This document shows, piece after piece, positions 34,528 to 43,284 of a DNA stretch of 58,739 nt. A program made the translations under genes and the position numbers. Under the pieces are notes generated by a model. The model was not told the DNA's origin, made no database searches, and saw nothing but the letters and a program-made list of their open reading frames with translations. Each line of letters opens with the position of its first letter. The first letter of the stretch is position 1. The DNA lies in assembly GCA_016839815.1 (NCBI GenBank), contig JAEOTM010000170.1:1-58739 (forward strand). Direction: 5' to 3'. The stretch comes from Candidatus Hodarchaeota archaeon. Its GTDB lineage: Archaea > Asgardarchaeota > Heimdallarchaeia > Hodarchaeales > Hodarchaeaceae.

Positions 34528-35736
34528 TTATTTAGTACCACGCCAAGGTCTTTTCTGCATATTGACAATGATCCATTCAATACTAAACTTAAATCTCGAT
34601 TTTTGCCAAATGAATGCTAACAGTACCCAAAATAACGCATATACTAATCCTACTACCATCGATAGTTCCAGTGTCGGAACTAATGTTTCTACTAAATAGG
34701 ATTCAGCAGGAATCCCGTAAGCTAAATTATGAAGTAAATAAACAGTTAAACTGATCTTACTTATTAATACGAAAGGAAGAGCGATTTTACTAATTTTAGG
34801 GACTCCATAAAGTGTATCAAGATCCAACAAAATGACTCCTCCTGTAACGGTAATAAGATGGAAACCCAGTGAAATGAATACTAAATTCGAAGAAATTGGT
34901 GATTGAACAGGAGGGGAAGTGTAAATTTCAACACTGAGTAATAGTAAACCAATAACAAAAGAAATAAAACCGATAATGTATACAGGGATTGCCTTTTGAG
35001 GAATAGTCTGTTTATCAGCGTTTGGGAGGTTGAGATACAAGGCAAGTAATCCTCCAACCGATGAAAAGGCAAGATAAGGAATAATTGGTGCCTGTCCATA
35101 ATCTAAAATAATTCGTTCAAAAATTGAAGAAAGAGTGAGTTCCGATGCGTGTTCAATCGTTCTACTCTGAGAATAATCATGAAATACGAGATAAACACTC
35201 AATACAACCGCTATGACTACTAACAGCTCTATCATAGCCACTTTTTTATAATCTCCAGTACCCCTTTTTTCAAACATCCAAGCTAATTCAAAGATAATTA
35301 AAATAAATATTGTAGAGAATGAAAACATATGAAATAGTTCCCATGTAACGAGATATCTCCAGATATTATTACCCAAGAAAATCGCTGTTATTAATTCTCC
35401 AAATTCAGCAACAATAAAAAAGATAATAGTTCTTTTCACGAGTCTTTGTCTACTATCATGTCGCTCTGTTTCAGTTTTTCTTCGGAGAAGAGAATTTGCA
35501 GAATTAAAGGTATACCAGAATAGAAATCCAGGAGGAACTAAAAAGGCTACAATTAACAGTAACCAAGCGGGTAACGGAAGATTTGGCCATAGAGAATCAA
35601 GGTTTTGATCCCACCATAAACTAGTGTGTCCAATGACAAATAGAAAAACTGAGAAGCCCATACCAATGTCTGTTGTAACCAAATAGAACGGTTTTTTCTT
35701 AACAGTCTGATCCTTTGAAGTCTGAGTGTTTTCCAT
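34528..35736 (-). CDS. Multi-pass membrane protein, HGSNAT/DUF1624-like
   Basis: A 402-residue protein with about ten membrane segments. The first segment, TDIGMGFSVFLFVIGHTSLWW, is close to the RGxxVxxMxxxH-type start of DUF1624/heparan-glucosaminide acetyltransferase-like proteins, including the aspartate and histidine. RRKTETERHDSRQRLVKR is a basic cytosolic loop after helix 2. These proteins move acyl groups across membranes in characterised cases, but this member lacks full motif support, so the function is open. The start is ATG 35736. Confidence 0.6.
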   Translation of the reverse strand: MENTQTSKDQTVKKKPFYLVTTDIGMGFSVFLFVIGHTSLWWDQNLDSLWPNLPLPAWLLLIVAFLVPPGFLFWYTFNSANSLLRRKTETERHDSRQRLVKRTIIFFIVAEFGELITAIFLGNNIWRYLVTWELFHMFSFSTIFILIIFELAWMFEKRGTGDYKKVAMIELLVVIAVVLSVYLVFHDYSQSRTIEHASELTLSSIFERIILDYGQAPIIPYLAFSSVGGLLALYLNLPNADKQTIPQKAIPVYIIGFISFVIGLLLLSVEIYTSPPVQSPISSNLVFISLGFHLITVTGGVILLDLDTLYGVPKISKIALPFVLISKISLTVYLLHNLAYGIPAESYLVETLVPTLELSMVVGLVYALFWVLLAFIWQKSRFKFSIEWIIVNMQKRPWRGTK

Positions 35737-35878
35737 AGTTACCCTCAGTTTAAAAAGATTTGTTGAAGAAGTTAAAAAATTTAGGTATAATGGTTTCTTA
35801 TCTCTTCAATTATCATTTCTACTACGTCCATGATAATTGAGAATAATTTGTGAGATGGGAATGCTCCACTTTCAAATA

Positions 35879-36763
35879 TTACATTTGTTCAAATTGGATT
35901 AATAGCTTTTCTAATATATCCAGACTGAGTGTGTTTTGATATGGAATCACCATAAATGTTTGACCTACTCTAGAAGTAATTTTCGCCACAACACCCGTCC
36001 GAACATTAATATAATCGCGAATAGATTCTAAATACTTTTTTAAATCCGATTTTCCTCGTTCCTGAAGTAGAAACACTCCATAATTTTCGGATTCCGGATT
36101 GTCTTTAATATAGAATTGTGAGGTTCTTCTAATAAATGGAAAATTCTTAAGAGTGGTAATTTTTGACAAATCAAACGATTCTGCTACATTGCTTTCCATA
36201 ATTTCACTCAAAGAAGCTTTGGTTGTACAGATTGGACACTTTCCAGTAACCTTTAACGATTCTGCAAAGTGAGGTAAATGAAATGGATTCTGACAAGATG
36301 GGCAATAAATGCGATCTTCATCCTCATTAATTATATGCCGACATATCGAACATATTTCTGTGATACTTGAGATCAGTATAATCTCTGTATCTGCTTGAAG
36401 TGCATGGTTTTTGGGATGTCCAACCCAAAAAACTCGATTTCCCCATTGATCTCGTGAATAGCTTCCTTCTTTAGGCACTAATGGATTTTTAATGAAAATT
36501 TTATCTCCTTTGGCGAGTTTGTTAACTACAGAGATATTTTTTTGATTCAATGGATTCACCCAAACCAGTAACATTCGAGTTATGGAATTTTTACCTTCAG
36601 TAACTGGAATCTGGCGAAAAGGAGCAACACCATAAGTTATTTCTTCTGAACACTGGTCATATGTTTGACATTCAAACTCTATGGCAATGGTTGCTTCCTC
36701 TGGATACTCATTTGAATCCAATCGCAATATCGCTTCGTTAAAGCTCACTTTTTGAGTGGTCAT
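35879..36763 (-). CDS. RING-like zinc-binding protein
   Basis: A 294-residue soluble protein with a central treble-clef/RING-like zinc site. The candidate ligands are C138 and C141 (CSIC), C154 and C157 (CPSC), H162 and H165 (FHLPH), and C176 and C179 (CPIC). The order C4-H2-C2 with FHxxH resembles prokaryotic RING-type and ANAPC11-like fingers, which in Asgard archaea can belong to ubiquitin-like systems. Flanking domains (1-130 and 195-294) are unrecognised. No ubiquitin, E1 or E2 gene is in the window, so E3 function is only a possibility. A zinc ribbon with a structural role is the alternative. Confidence 0.65.
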   Translation of the reverse strand: MTTQKVSFNEAILRLDSNEYPEEATIAIEFECQTYDQCSEEITYGVAPFRQIPVTEGKNSITRMLLVWVNPLNQKNISVVNKLAKGDKIFIKNPLVPKEGSYSRDQWGNRVFWVGHPKNHALQADTEIILISSITEICSICRHIINEDEDRIYCPSCQNPFHLPHFAESLKVTGKCPICTTKASLSEIMESNVAESFDLSKITTLKNFPFIRRTSQFYIKDNPESENYGVFLLQERGKSDLKKYLESIRDYINVRTGVVAKITSRVGQTFMVIPYQNTLSLDILEKLLIQFEQM

Positions 36764-36947
36764 TTTGTACTCTGAACTCTTCTTGGTCTGTATCCATATA
36801 ATCCTTCTTTATCTAATAACCTTACTTTTCAGGTTAGGGGAAAATCTAATCTCGAATACCCTTGTTTGTCTAGCCTCTCTCCCAAAGATTTAAACGAAGA
36901 ATAGCTTCATCATTCCAATTATTCTTATATTGATGGTGATTAAAAAG

Positions 36948-37619
36948 ATGACGCCTACACCTGATTCAGAGACTGCATTAGCAATTTTACGTATATGGCC
37001 AAAAGACTTTAAATGGTATCTTATACCTTTATTCGCCCTTGTGATCTACATGTATGCAGTGGAGATTGAGAAGCAAAATTGGAGTAGAGTATTTGCAGGT
37101 CTTGCATTTTGGGGAATGGATTGGTTTAATGAGATCTGGAATGCTTTGATACTCTATTTTACAGATTATCAGGCATTTTGGACCTGCAGTGGTGAAACAG
37201 GATTTCTTATCTTCGTGGGTTTAAATATTGAAATCAGTATGATGTTCGCTATGGCAGGAATTGCATTTACAAAAATGCTTCCAGAGGATAAGAATTTAAA
37301 ATTTGATTTAACTCCATTTAAAATCCCATTGAAGATTCCTAATCGCTGGGCTTTTGCAGTTGGGAATTCTGTCTTTTGTGTATTTGTTGAGGTCATCCTC
37401 AATGAAGCAGGCGCATTACTCTGGGTCTATGATTTTTGGAACGCAACACCACTTGGTATTATTCCTATCATAATTTTTGGGTACCTTCATTTCATGGTAG
37501 TCTCTTTCTGGGTTTATGATATGAAGGAACGAAAGAATCAAATCCTTACATTATTAGTTATTTACATGGTAGATTTTATTGCGATGATACTTTTTGTAGG
37601 AATTCTAGGTTGGATCTAA
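36948..37619 (+). CDS. Unknown integral membrane protein
   Basis: A 223-residue protein with about six membrane segments and many aromatic and acidic residues inside them, such as FWGMDWFNEIWNAL, FVEVILNEAGALLWVYDFW and FGYLHFMVVSFWVYDMKER. Buried acidic residues hint at ion or cofactor binding. GGTGA lies 8 bases before ATG 36948, so that start is preferred to the earlier TTG, ATG and GTG codons. It stands alone, divergent from the RING-like gene. I do not recognise the family. Confidence 0.65.
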   Translation: MTPTPDSETALAILRIWPKDFKWYLIPLFALVIYMYAVEIEKQNWSRVFAGLAFWGMDWFNEIWNALILYFTDYQAFWTCSGETGFLIFVGLNIEISMMFAMAGIAFTKMLPEDKNLKFDLTPFKIPLKIPNRWAFAVGNSVFCVFVEVILNEAGALLWVYDFWNATPLGIIPIIIFGYLHFMVVSFWVYDMKERKNQILTLLVIYMVDFIAMILFVGILGWI

Positions 37620-37628
37620 GAAATCGTT

Positions 37629-37653
37629 AAATTTTCTTCCTCCTTCCTTTTTC
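37629..37653 (+). terminator. CT-rich T-tract terminator
   Basis: A pyrimidine tract ending in TTTTT about 10-33 bases after the stop of the membrane protein gene. No hairpin is evident. Confidence 0.4.
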
Positions 37654-37756
37654 CAACAATTCTATAGTATACTATCAATAAAACTTAATTTTGAAGGATG
37701 AACCTTATCTACTGACCTTTTAGGTTTGGTAGAAGGAAGTAAGTGTTTTTCTTAAA

Positions 37757-37770
37757 AGGTGTATAAAAAG
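37757..37770 (+). promoter_or_regulatory. TATA/BRE-like promoter of the two small membrane protein genes
   Basis: AAGGTGTATAAAAAG contains a BRE/TATA-like box about 80 bases before the ATG at 37849. GGGTGA lies 5 bases before that ATG, so the leader would be roughly 60 bases. Confidence 0.45.
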
Positions 37771-37848
37771 GGGGAAATCCTTTTGAATATTCTCAAGTGT
37801 TTACATCAGAATATCCTCGATTTTTATTCTCATTTGAGGGTGAAGTAA

Positions 37849-38256
37849 ATGTCACTAGAATTTAAAGAAGAAGAAACTCTAAGAGTAATAATGATAGGCT
37901 TAGTTGCAATGCTAGTACTTCTTGTATTAGCAGGAGTAATCAGACCTTTAATCGTCCCTGAAGGTGTGGAAGTTGAATTGGATTCCTTACTTTATGGAAT
38001 GTTCTTTTCAGCGAGTTTAGGAGTATTTTCAATTGCATTTTTTAGTCAGGGATTAGCTGAAACAAATAATTTCATTAGAATCACCTGTTACATATTTGGA
38101 TTCCTTTGTGCTGTTTCTACCTTGTTTGGGTTTGATTTTATTGTCCTTGGTCTTCTCACAGGTTTGGGTGCAATTTTGATTGCTGAAATTTTCGTATTGT
38201 TTGCAATGGGATTTACTATAACCACTTTAGGACTTTACTTGTTAAGGAGGACCTGA
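37849..38256 (+). CDS. Small membrane protein, unknown (135 aa)
   Basis: About four membrane segments, with a short acidic N-terminus (MSLEFKEEETLR) and an acidic loop EGVEVELDS between segments 1 and 2. It begins at ATG 37849 with an ideally spaced GGGTGA. The next gene starts one base after its stop, so the two are translated from one message and probably interact. No family recognised. Confidence 0.65.
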   Translation: MSLEFKEEETLRVIMIGLVAMLVLLVLAGVIRPLIVPEGVEVELDSLLYGMFFSASLGVFSIAFFSQGLAETNNFIRITCYIFGFLCAVSTLFGFDFIVLGLLTGLGAILIAEIFVLFAMGFTITTLGLYLLRRT

Positions 38257-38257
38257 A

Positions 38258-38629
38258 ATGTCAACATCAAATGATTTATTACAACCACCAGTATTAGCTA
38301 AACTCTCATTCTGGATTGGAGGAGTATTAGCTGGTCTAGCCATGTTATTCTACGTATTGCAATATGCTAGAATGTATACTGAATTTGCTGTAATCCAAGC
38401 CCCCTTTGGTGTGTTATTTCTAATGTTAGTAGTTGCTATCATTGCGGTTTCGATTTTTATTTTATCAAACATTTATGATATGCTGAATCGTATTGAAGAT
38501 CCTGGTTCATTCTCTCCAGTGACAAAATCAATCCTCCTATTTTTGATCTTTTTAATCATCGTGAGTATTGAAATGATTGGATTGATGGTGTATTATATAA
38601 TCCGAGTGCCTGCTGGTAGCGTTATTTAG
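38258..38629 (+). CDS. Small membrane protein, unknown (123 aa)
   Basis: Three membrane segments of about 20 residues each; the central one is followed by a polar loop (NIYDMLNRIEDPGSF). GGAGG (38247-38251) precedes ATG 38258 inside the end of the preceding gene. A T-tract terminator follows, so this pair is probably separate from the ABC operon downstream. No family recognised. Confidence 0.65.
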   Translation: MSTSNDLLQPPVLAKLSFWIGGVLAGLAMLFYVLQYARMYTEFAVIQAPFGVLFLMLVVAIIAVSIFILSNIYDMLNRIEDPGSFSPVTKSILLFLIFLIIVSIEMIGLMVYYIIRVPAGSVI

Positions 38630-38640
38630 AATAACATCGA

Positions 38641-38657
38641 CCCCTCCCCTTTTTTTC
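38641..38657 (+). terminator. CT-rich T-tract terminator
   Basis: CCCCTCCCC followed by seven T, 12 bases after the preceding stop codon, without a hairpin. It separates the small membrane protein pair from the ABC operon. Confidence 0.55.
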
Positions 38658-38676
38658 TTTAAGATACGGTTCATAA

Positions 38677-39498
38677 ATGAAACATCTCAAGTTTTTATTA
38701 CCTTTCGCGGTGATTTCTGTAATTTACTTTACAGTGTTTACAGGTGTAAATACAGCTTCTTCAGAAAGTATCCAAGAAGGGTTTCTACCCACTCAGGGAT
38801 CGTATTTTAAATATCATATGTCTTATGAACGAGTACTACCAAATGGAGACTTTCTCGGTATCGTAGGATATGTTGAAATTGAATACTTTCAATTAATTAA
38901 CTCGACTCATATCGATGGGGAGCTTGAAGCAGTAGTTGATCTCTCTTGGATTCAAGGGAAACAGGAACTTGCTATAACGCAGAATATTATGACTCGCTCA
39001 TTGACAATCGATGATTATCAGGGAGCGATAATCAGTGGAGTGCTTTACTATTTTGGTAACGAAAACCAGTTTTTTAACCCAATCTATATTTCCCCCCAAT
39101 TGCTTGAGAACAACTTAGATGTTTATATTTGGTCGTATTTGGCAACCAATTATGGTACACGGCTAGTCCAATGGAATTATAAAGAGATAAGAGTAACAGA
39201 TTATCATTTCACAGACCATGAATATGCTGGCTTAGGAGTAAACGCAAGTTACCATAGCACAACGGGAATCCTGATAGTTGCACGGTGTTATTTCCTTGAA
39301 AATACCATGCAGGGTTTAATTCAGCATATAATGTATGTTTACCTCGAAAGAACCAGCGTATCAATAGAAGGAGTAAGAGATATGTCTCCCTTATTGTTTT
39401 TCCTTGGTTTAGTCTTCCTTCTCATGAGTTTTCCCGCAATCATGATAATCATATGGATATTGAAGAAACCCAAGAAAATCTTGGAAGGAGGTCCATAG
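38677..39498 (+). CDS. Secreted protein with C-terminal membrane anchor, ABC operon
   Basis: A 273-residue protein with a signal peptide (about 5-27), a beta-rich extracytoplasmic domain and one membrane segment near residues 240-262 followed by KKPKK. It is the first gene of an operon with an ABC ATPase and permease, the stop-to-start gap being one base. It may be the extracellular partner of that transporter, or its substrate. The domain (GSYFKYHMSYER, VEIEYFQLINSTH) resembles general archaeal surface proteins, and no enzyme motif is seen. Confidence 0.65.
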   Translation: MKHLKFLLPFAVISVIYFTVFTGVNTASSESIQEGFLPTQGSYFKYHMSYERVLPNGDFLGIVGYVEIEYFQLINSTHIDGELEAVVDLSWIQGKQELAITQNIMTRSLTIDDYQGAIISGVLYYFGNENQFFNPIYISPQLLENNLDVYIWSYLATNYGTRLVQWNYKEIRVTDYHFTDHEYAGLGVNASYHSTTGILIVARCYFLENTMQGLIQHIMYVYLERTSVSIEGVRDMSPLLFFLGLVFLLMSFPAIMIIIWILKKPKKILEGGP

Positions 39499-39499
39499 A

Positions 39500-40144
39500 T
39501 TGATCATAAAAATGGACAAAATTACAAAAATTTACGGGAATAGATTTTCAAGCTTACGAATAAGGGCTCTGAATGAATTTTCTCTTTCATTAAAGGGAGG
39601 AGAAATTGTTTGCATCAAAGGAAGTAATGGTTCTGGAAAATCGACAGTACTACGAATAATCACTGGATTAGTTCGTCCTACTACGGGGAGTCTTTACATA
39701 GAATTTGATATGAAGTCTACAAAGTTATCACCAAGAATTGGTTATTGTCCTGATAATCCATCAATTTATCGAAATGTTACTGTTATAGCTTTCTTGAAGT
39801 TAATCTCTAATATTCTTGGGGTAAGTTCTGTAATTCCTACTTTGATTCAGAATTTACAAGACTTCAATTTATTAAAATGGATAGAGGAACCTATAGGCAC
39901 TTTATCTAAAGGAATGTTACACAAAGTATCTTTAATAGCTTCTATGCTTGATAACCCTCAATTACTTGTGTTAGATGAACCTTTTTCATCACTTGATGAG
40001 CAGAGTGCAAATGCTTTGATCGACAAATTACACTCCCTTTCTTCTAAGGGCTCTACGATAATCTTCGCAGATCCTAGTAGTGAGCGTCTAGAAAAAATCG
40101 TAGATATGATCATGGATTTGAATACAATGAAGGTGATAAGTTGA
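39500..40144 (+). CDS. ABC transporter ATP-binding protein
   Basis: Nucleotide-binding subunit of an ABC transporter, probably an exporter of the CcmA/NatA type. Walker A is GSNGSGKST (41-49), the signature is TLSKGMLHKVSL (LSKGM, as in NatA-like proteins), and Walker B is LLVLDEPFSSLD. The switch-loop histidine is missing, with IIFADPSSERLEK where SH would be expected. The start is TTG 39500, supported by GGAGGT 7 bases before it. The stop codon TGA overlaps the TTG start of the permease. Confidence 0.87.
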   Translation: MIIKMDKITKIYGNRFSSLRIRALNEFSLSLKGGEIVCIKGSNGSGKSTVLRIITGLVRPTTGSLYIEFDMKSTKLSPRIGYCPDNPSIYRNVTVIAFLKLISNILGVSSVIPTLIQNLQDFNLLKWIEEPIGTLSKGMLHKVSLIASMLDNPQLLVLDEPFSSLDEQSANALIDKLHSLSSKGSTIIFADPSSERLEKIVDMIMDLNTMKVIS

Positions 40145-40920
40145 GTATTACAAAGACGGTAAGATTTGACCTTAAACGAATGAATTCATCTTTAATTGTA
40201 TTATCTATTTTTCCAGTTTCACTATTACTCATATTTGTCCTTTACTTTTACCTTTTATTTTCTGGGGCGAGTCTAACTGTATCAAATTATGTGGAATTAT
40301 CATATCTTTTAGCCCGAATGTACGCCTACATTCTTCAATTTATCTTGAGTATTTATTCGATTCTAATAGGGATATACCTTTTTGATGATCAAGCTCTACC
40401 AATTATTATCACTTCTTTCAATCATAGGCAAAAACCATTTCTTGTCAAGATTTTGAGTTCACTTATACTCTTAACCATCCTAAATTTGGTATATCTAACA
40501 ATATTTACGATTTTCTCCTTTTTCTTAATAGCAACACCGAATATGAATCTAATTTTCGTATTATTCTGTGTTGGAATTGTTGATATGCTCGTATTTTCCT
40601 CAATAACATTTTTTGGGTATGCCCTAATTAAATGGACTGGTATTTCATCAGTATTAGCATCTCTTGTACCATTATCCCTTTTCTTTGTCTTACCACAATT
40701 TTTGTATAGTGGAATATCTGTAGGCATCATCCCACCACTTTTTTACTCCTTTACTCTGCAATACCATTTATCCGCCTTTGCTAATTACTTTATCCCCTCC
40801 CCATTAATTGTGCCAATTGCTTCAAGCACCATAAGTACTTCTATTATAATAATTATATTCTGTATTCTATGTTCGTATGTATGTGGGTTATTTTTTACGA
40901 AATATATGGAGTACCATTAG
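40141..40920 (+). CDS. ABC transporter permease
   Basis: Membrane subunit partner of the preceding ATPase: 259 residues and about six membrane segments with an ABC-2-type layout. Its TTG start overlaps the ATPase stop codon (TTGA), which suggests translational coupling. The transported compound is unknown; the operon's anchored surface protein hints at a cell-envelope role. It ends about 80 bases before the convergent small gene. Confidence 0.78.
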   Translation: MSITKTVRFDLKRMNSSLIVLSIFPVSLLLIFVLYFYLLFSGASLTVSNYVELSYLLARMYAYILQFILSIYSILIGIYLFDDQALPIIITSFNHRQKPFLVKILSSLILLTILNLVYLTIFTIFSFFLIATPNMNLIFVLFCVGIVDMLVFSSITFFGYALIKWTGISSVLASLVPLSLFFVLPQFLYSGISVGIIPPLFYSFTLQYHLSAFANYFIPSPLIVPIASSTISTSIIIIIFCILCSYVCGLFFTKYMEYH

Positions 40921-40998
40921 ATAGATACAGAATTGGATCACCAGAAGGTTTTTTTAAATTCAAGTGTGAAATCATAGATTTTGCTCAAAAGGGTATTT

Positions 40999-41205
40999 TC
41001 ATCTTCTCAATCGATATAAGGCTGCAGCTACTATCATCAGTCCACCAATAACCATAAGAGCAAGATAAATCACAGGAGAATCTGAATCTGATGTTGAGGG
41101 AGGCGTTGAAGAAGTAGGTTCAATAAGAAATGCAATAAATAAGAGTAAGAAGACTAAAAAGAGTAATAAGCCAATAAAAAGTTGAATGTATATTTTTTGA
41201 GCCAA
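40999..41205 (-). CDS. Small two-helix membrane protein (68 aa)
   Basis: A short gene with two hydrophobic segments separated by a Ser/Thr/Pro-rich linker (EPTSSTPPSTSDSDS) and an arginine-rich end (YRLRR). I use the TTG start at 41205 (MAQKIYIQLF). An upstream codon at 41313 would run into the tandem repeat and promoter region of the iscS gene. It lies between the ABC permease and iscS. No family recognised. Confidence 0.5.
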   Translation of the reverse strand: MAQKIYIQLFIGLLLFLVFLLLFIAFLIEPTSSTPPSTSDSDSPVIYLALMVIGGLMIVAAALYRLRR

Positions 41206-41311
41206 AATTAAACCACCAACCAATATCTTTGGATGTTTTCTTAGAATGTATTCATAGTTAAAGAAGTTTGAGATACAAGGAGCTGTGCGTTGATTGTTTT
41301 TTCCGTTTAAC

Positions 41312-41333
41312 AATCGTTATTAATCGTTATTAA
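41312..41333 (+). repeat. Two tandem copies of a 10-base repeat at the iscS promoter
   Basis: AATCGTTATT is repeated exactly twice (41312-41321 and 41322-41331) and followed by AA. It sits directly before a TATA-like TTAAATAT (41330-41337), so a regulator bound there could control the iscS-iscU-tusA operon. The transcription start would be near 41362. Confidence 0.4.
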
Positions 41334-41369
41334 ATATAGTTAATTACTGATAATCAGAGGTTCTTTCAC

Positions 41370-42614
41370 GTGAAAGTTTATTTAGATAACAATGCAAGTA
41401 CCAGAGTCGATGAAAAGGTACTAGAATCGATGATGCCTTTTTTTACAGAAGTTATCAGTCCTCCCAGCTCGGAATATGGAAATTCATTTGGTGTAGAAGC
41501 TCAGGAAGCACTAAGTAATGCCAGAGAAATTATCGCCAAGAAATTACATGTAAATCCTTCTGAAATCATCTTTACTTCAGGTCAGGCAGAGTCAAACAAT
41601 ACTGCTTTGAAAGGATTCGCATTTGCAAATGAAAAACCTGATTCAAAGCTAATATTGGCCTCAGCAGTTTCTCATTCTACGGTAATGGATCCATTAAAAT
41701 CATTGGTGAAATATCATGGATTTGAGCTAGAGCTTATTGATGTAGATGCTGAAGGATTTCTCAAACATGATCACTTACGGGAATTATTAGAAAAAAAACC
41801 CTTATTGGTTACTGTACCCCATGGGAATGTTGAAATCGGGACAATAGAAGATATTAAAACCATTGCAAATGTATGTCATGAATATAATGTACCATTACAT
41901 GCCGATATGACCTATTCATTCTGTAAGGTTGAAACAGATGCCTCTATTGCCGACATAGCAACTGTAGCCAGTCATTTAATTCATGGACCAAAAGGTATTG
42001 GTGCTCTATATCTGAAGAAAAAAAGAAGGTTACGTCCCTTAATTGATGGAGGTTTTCAAGAAAACCGAAAGCGTGCTGGAACTGAAAATATTCCAGGGAT
42101 TGTAGGTTTTGCTGAAGCAGTCAAGCAATTTACTCCAGAGGTTATAGAAAAAATTACTGAGTTACGAGATTACACTCATGATTTATTCAAGCAACACTTA
42201 ACGGAGTTCTCAATTACTGGTGCGAAGGACAAAAATAAGCGATTACCAGGACATTTTTCAGCGGTTATCAATTATGTTGAGGGTGAATCAATCTTATTAT
42301 ATCTAGATATGTTAAATTTCATGGTAGCAACAGGGTCAGCATGTTCATCTAAACAACTTAAAGCAAGCCATGTATTGTCTGCAATAGGTCTGCCAACCGA
42401 GATTAGTCACGGCAGTATTCGCCTTGGTTTAAGTAAATACAATGAAAAAAGTCAACTTGATGAATTCATTGTACAATTAGGTCAAATTGTTGAAAGATTA
42501 CGTGCGATGAGTCCTGTAGATCAAAATTTCATGCGTGAATGGAAAGAAATGAAAGATAGTGGCGAATATACTGAAGAAGACCATCATCACGATGAAGAAG
42601 AATTGGAGGATTAA
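41370..42614 (+). CDS. iscS: IscS/NifS-like cysteine desulfurase lacking the PLP lysine
   Basis: Fold-type I protein of the NifS/IscS family, normally a PLP enzyme that takes sulfur from cysteine for Fe-S assembly. Family motifs are present: YLDNNASTRVDE, TSGQAESNN, H102, D179 in LHADMTYS, RKRAGTENIPGIVG and catalytic Cys325 in GSACSSKQ. The lysine expected after His202 (SxHK) is Leu203 (ASHLIHGPKG), so the Schiff-base residue is missing. Archaeoglobus fulgidus IscS, with Asp there, binds no PLP and instead helps IscU hold the cluster. A His/acidic C-terminal tail (HHHDEEE) follows. The start is GTG 41370, and iscU follows. Confidence 0.88.
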   Translation: MKVYLDNNASTRVDEKVLESMMPFFTEVISPPSSEYGNSFGVEAQEALSNAREIIAKKLHVNPSEIIFTSGQAESNNTALKGFAFANEKPDSKLILASAVSHSTVMDPLKSLVKYHGFELELIDVDAEGFLKHDHLRELLEKKPLLVTVPHGNVEIGTIEDIKTIANVCHEYNVPLHADMTYSFCKVETDASIADIATVASHLIHGPKGIGALYLKKKRRLRPLIDGGFQENRKRAGTENIPGIVGFAEAVKQFTPEVIEKITELRDYTHDLFKQHLTEFSITGAKDKNKRLPGHFSAVINYVEGESILLYLDMLNFMVATGSACSSKQLKASHVLSAIGLPTEISHGSIRLGLSKYNEKSQLDEFIVQLGQIVERLRAMSPVDQNFMREWKEMKDSGEYTEEDHHHDEEELED

Positions 42615-42619
42615 GAAAA

Positions 42620-43021
42620 ATGGGTATGTATACAAAAGAAGTAATGGATCTTTTCTTGAAACCAGAAAATATGGGTGAAATAGAAGACGCTAGTGCAATC
42701 GGGAAAGTCGGAAACCCCGTCTGTGGAGATATTATGTGGGTTTATCTAAAGATTGATGACCAAGATATCATCCAAGATGTGAAAGTAAAAACATTCGGTT
42801 GCGTTGCAGCGATTGCTACAAGTTCTAAAACTACAATGATTATTAAAGGTATGAACATTAAGGACGCATATCAAGTTACTAAGAAGCAGGTGGCTGAAGA
42901 ACTTGGTGGTTTGCCTAAAACAAAAATGCACTGTTCAAATCTAGCTGTTGATGCGGTTCAACGTGCAATTCAAGACTATCTCAAGAAAAATAACCGATCT
43001 CTGGACGAAATAGAGAGCTAA
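42620..43021 (+). CDS. iscU: IscU-type Fe-S cluster scaffold protein
   Basis: Scaffold on which Fe-S clusters are built. Ligand residues are C35 and D37 in NPVCGD, C61 in TFGCVAAIATSS and C105 in KMHCSNLA, all conserved, together with the LGGLPKTK segment. At 133 residues it has the size of bacterial IscU. It begins 5 bases after the iscS stop and ends 2 bases before tusA, so one operon is clear. It is expected to work directly with the IscS-like protein. Confidence 0.93.
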   Translation: MGMYTKEVMDLFLKPENMGEIEDASAIGKVGNPVCGDIMWVYLKIDDQDIIQDVKVKTFGCVAAIATSSKTTMIIKGMNIKDAYQVTKKQVAEELGGLPKTKMHCSNLAVDAVQRAIQDYLKKNNRSLDEIES

Positions 43022-43023
43022 GA

Positions 43024-43284
43024 ATGTACATGTCGAATCATAAAGAAGATTTACTGGTCGATATTACAGGATTCAAATGCCCTGTTCCGTTAATCAAGAC
43101 TCGCAGAGCAGTAAAACAATCTACCGATGAGCAAATAATTAAATTTATCGGTACAAAAGAGGAAGAAATTTCTCGTAAAGAAATTATTGTGGCTTTAGAA
43201 TCAATGAACCAACCTGTAATCGATATGGTCGTTAACGATGTCACGGGTGACTGGTATATTCTTGCAAAAAGACATAATCCCTAA
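43024..43284 (+). CDS. tusA: TusA family sulfur carrier
   Basis: Small sulfur-transfer protein. DITGFKCPVPLIKTR has the family's CPxP motif with C19 as the sulfur-carrying residue. It has 86 residues from ATG 43024; a second in-frame ATG at 43030 is possible. In bacteria TusA takes persulfide from IscS and feeds tRNA thiolation or molybdenum cofactor. Here it closes the iscS-iscU operon, which suggests sulfur relay for cluster assembly. Confidence 0.9.
   Translation: MYMSNHKEDLLVDITGFKCPVPLIKTRRAVKQSTDEQIIKFIGTKEEEISRKEIIVALESMNQPVIDMVVNDVTGDWYILAKRHNP

Noticed and set aside
41206..41313. A 104-residue start for the small two-helix protein
   Set aside because: The extension runs into the iscS tandem repeats and lacks a credible start region; a TTG at 41205 gives a sensible two-helix protein.
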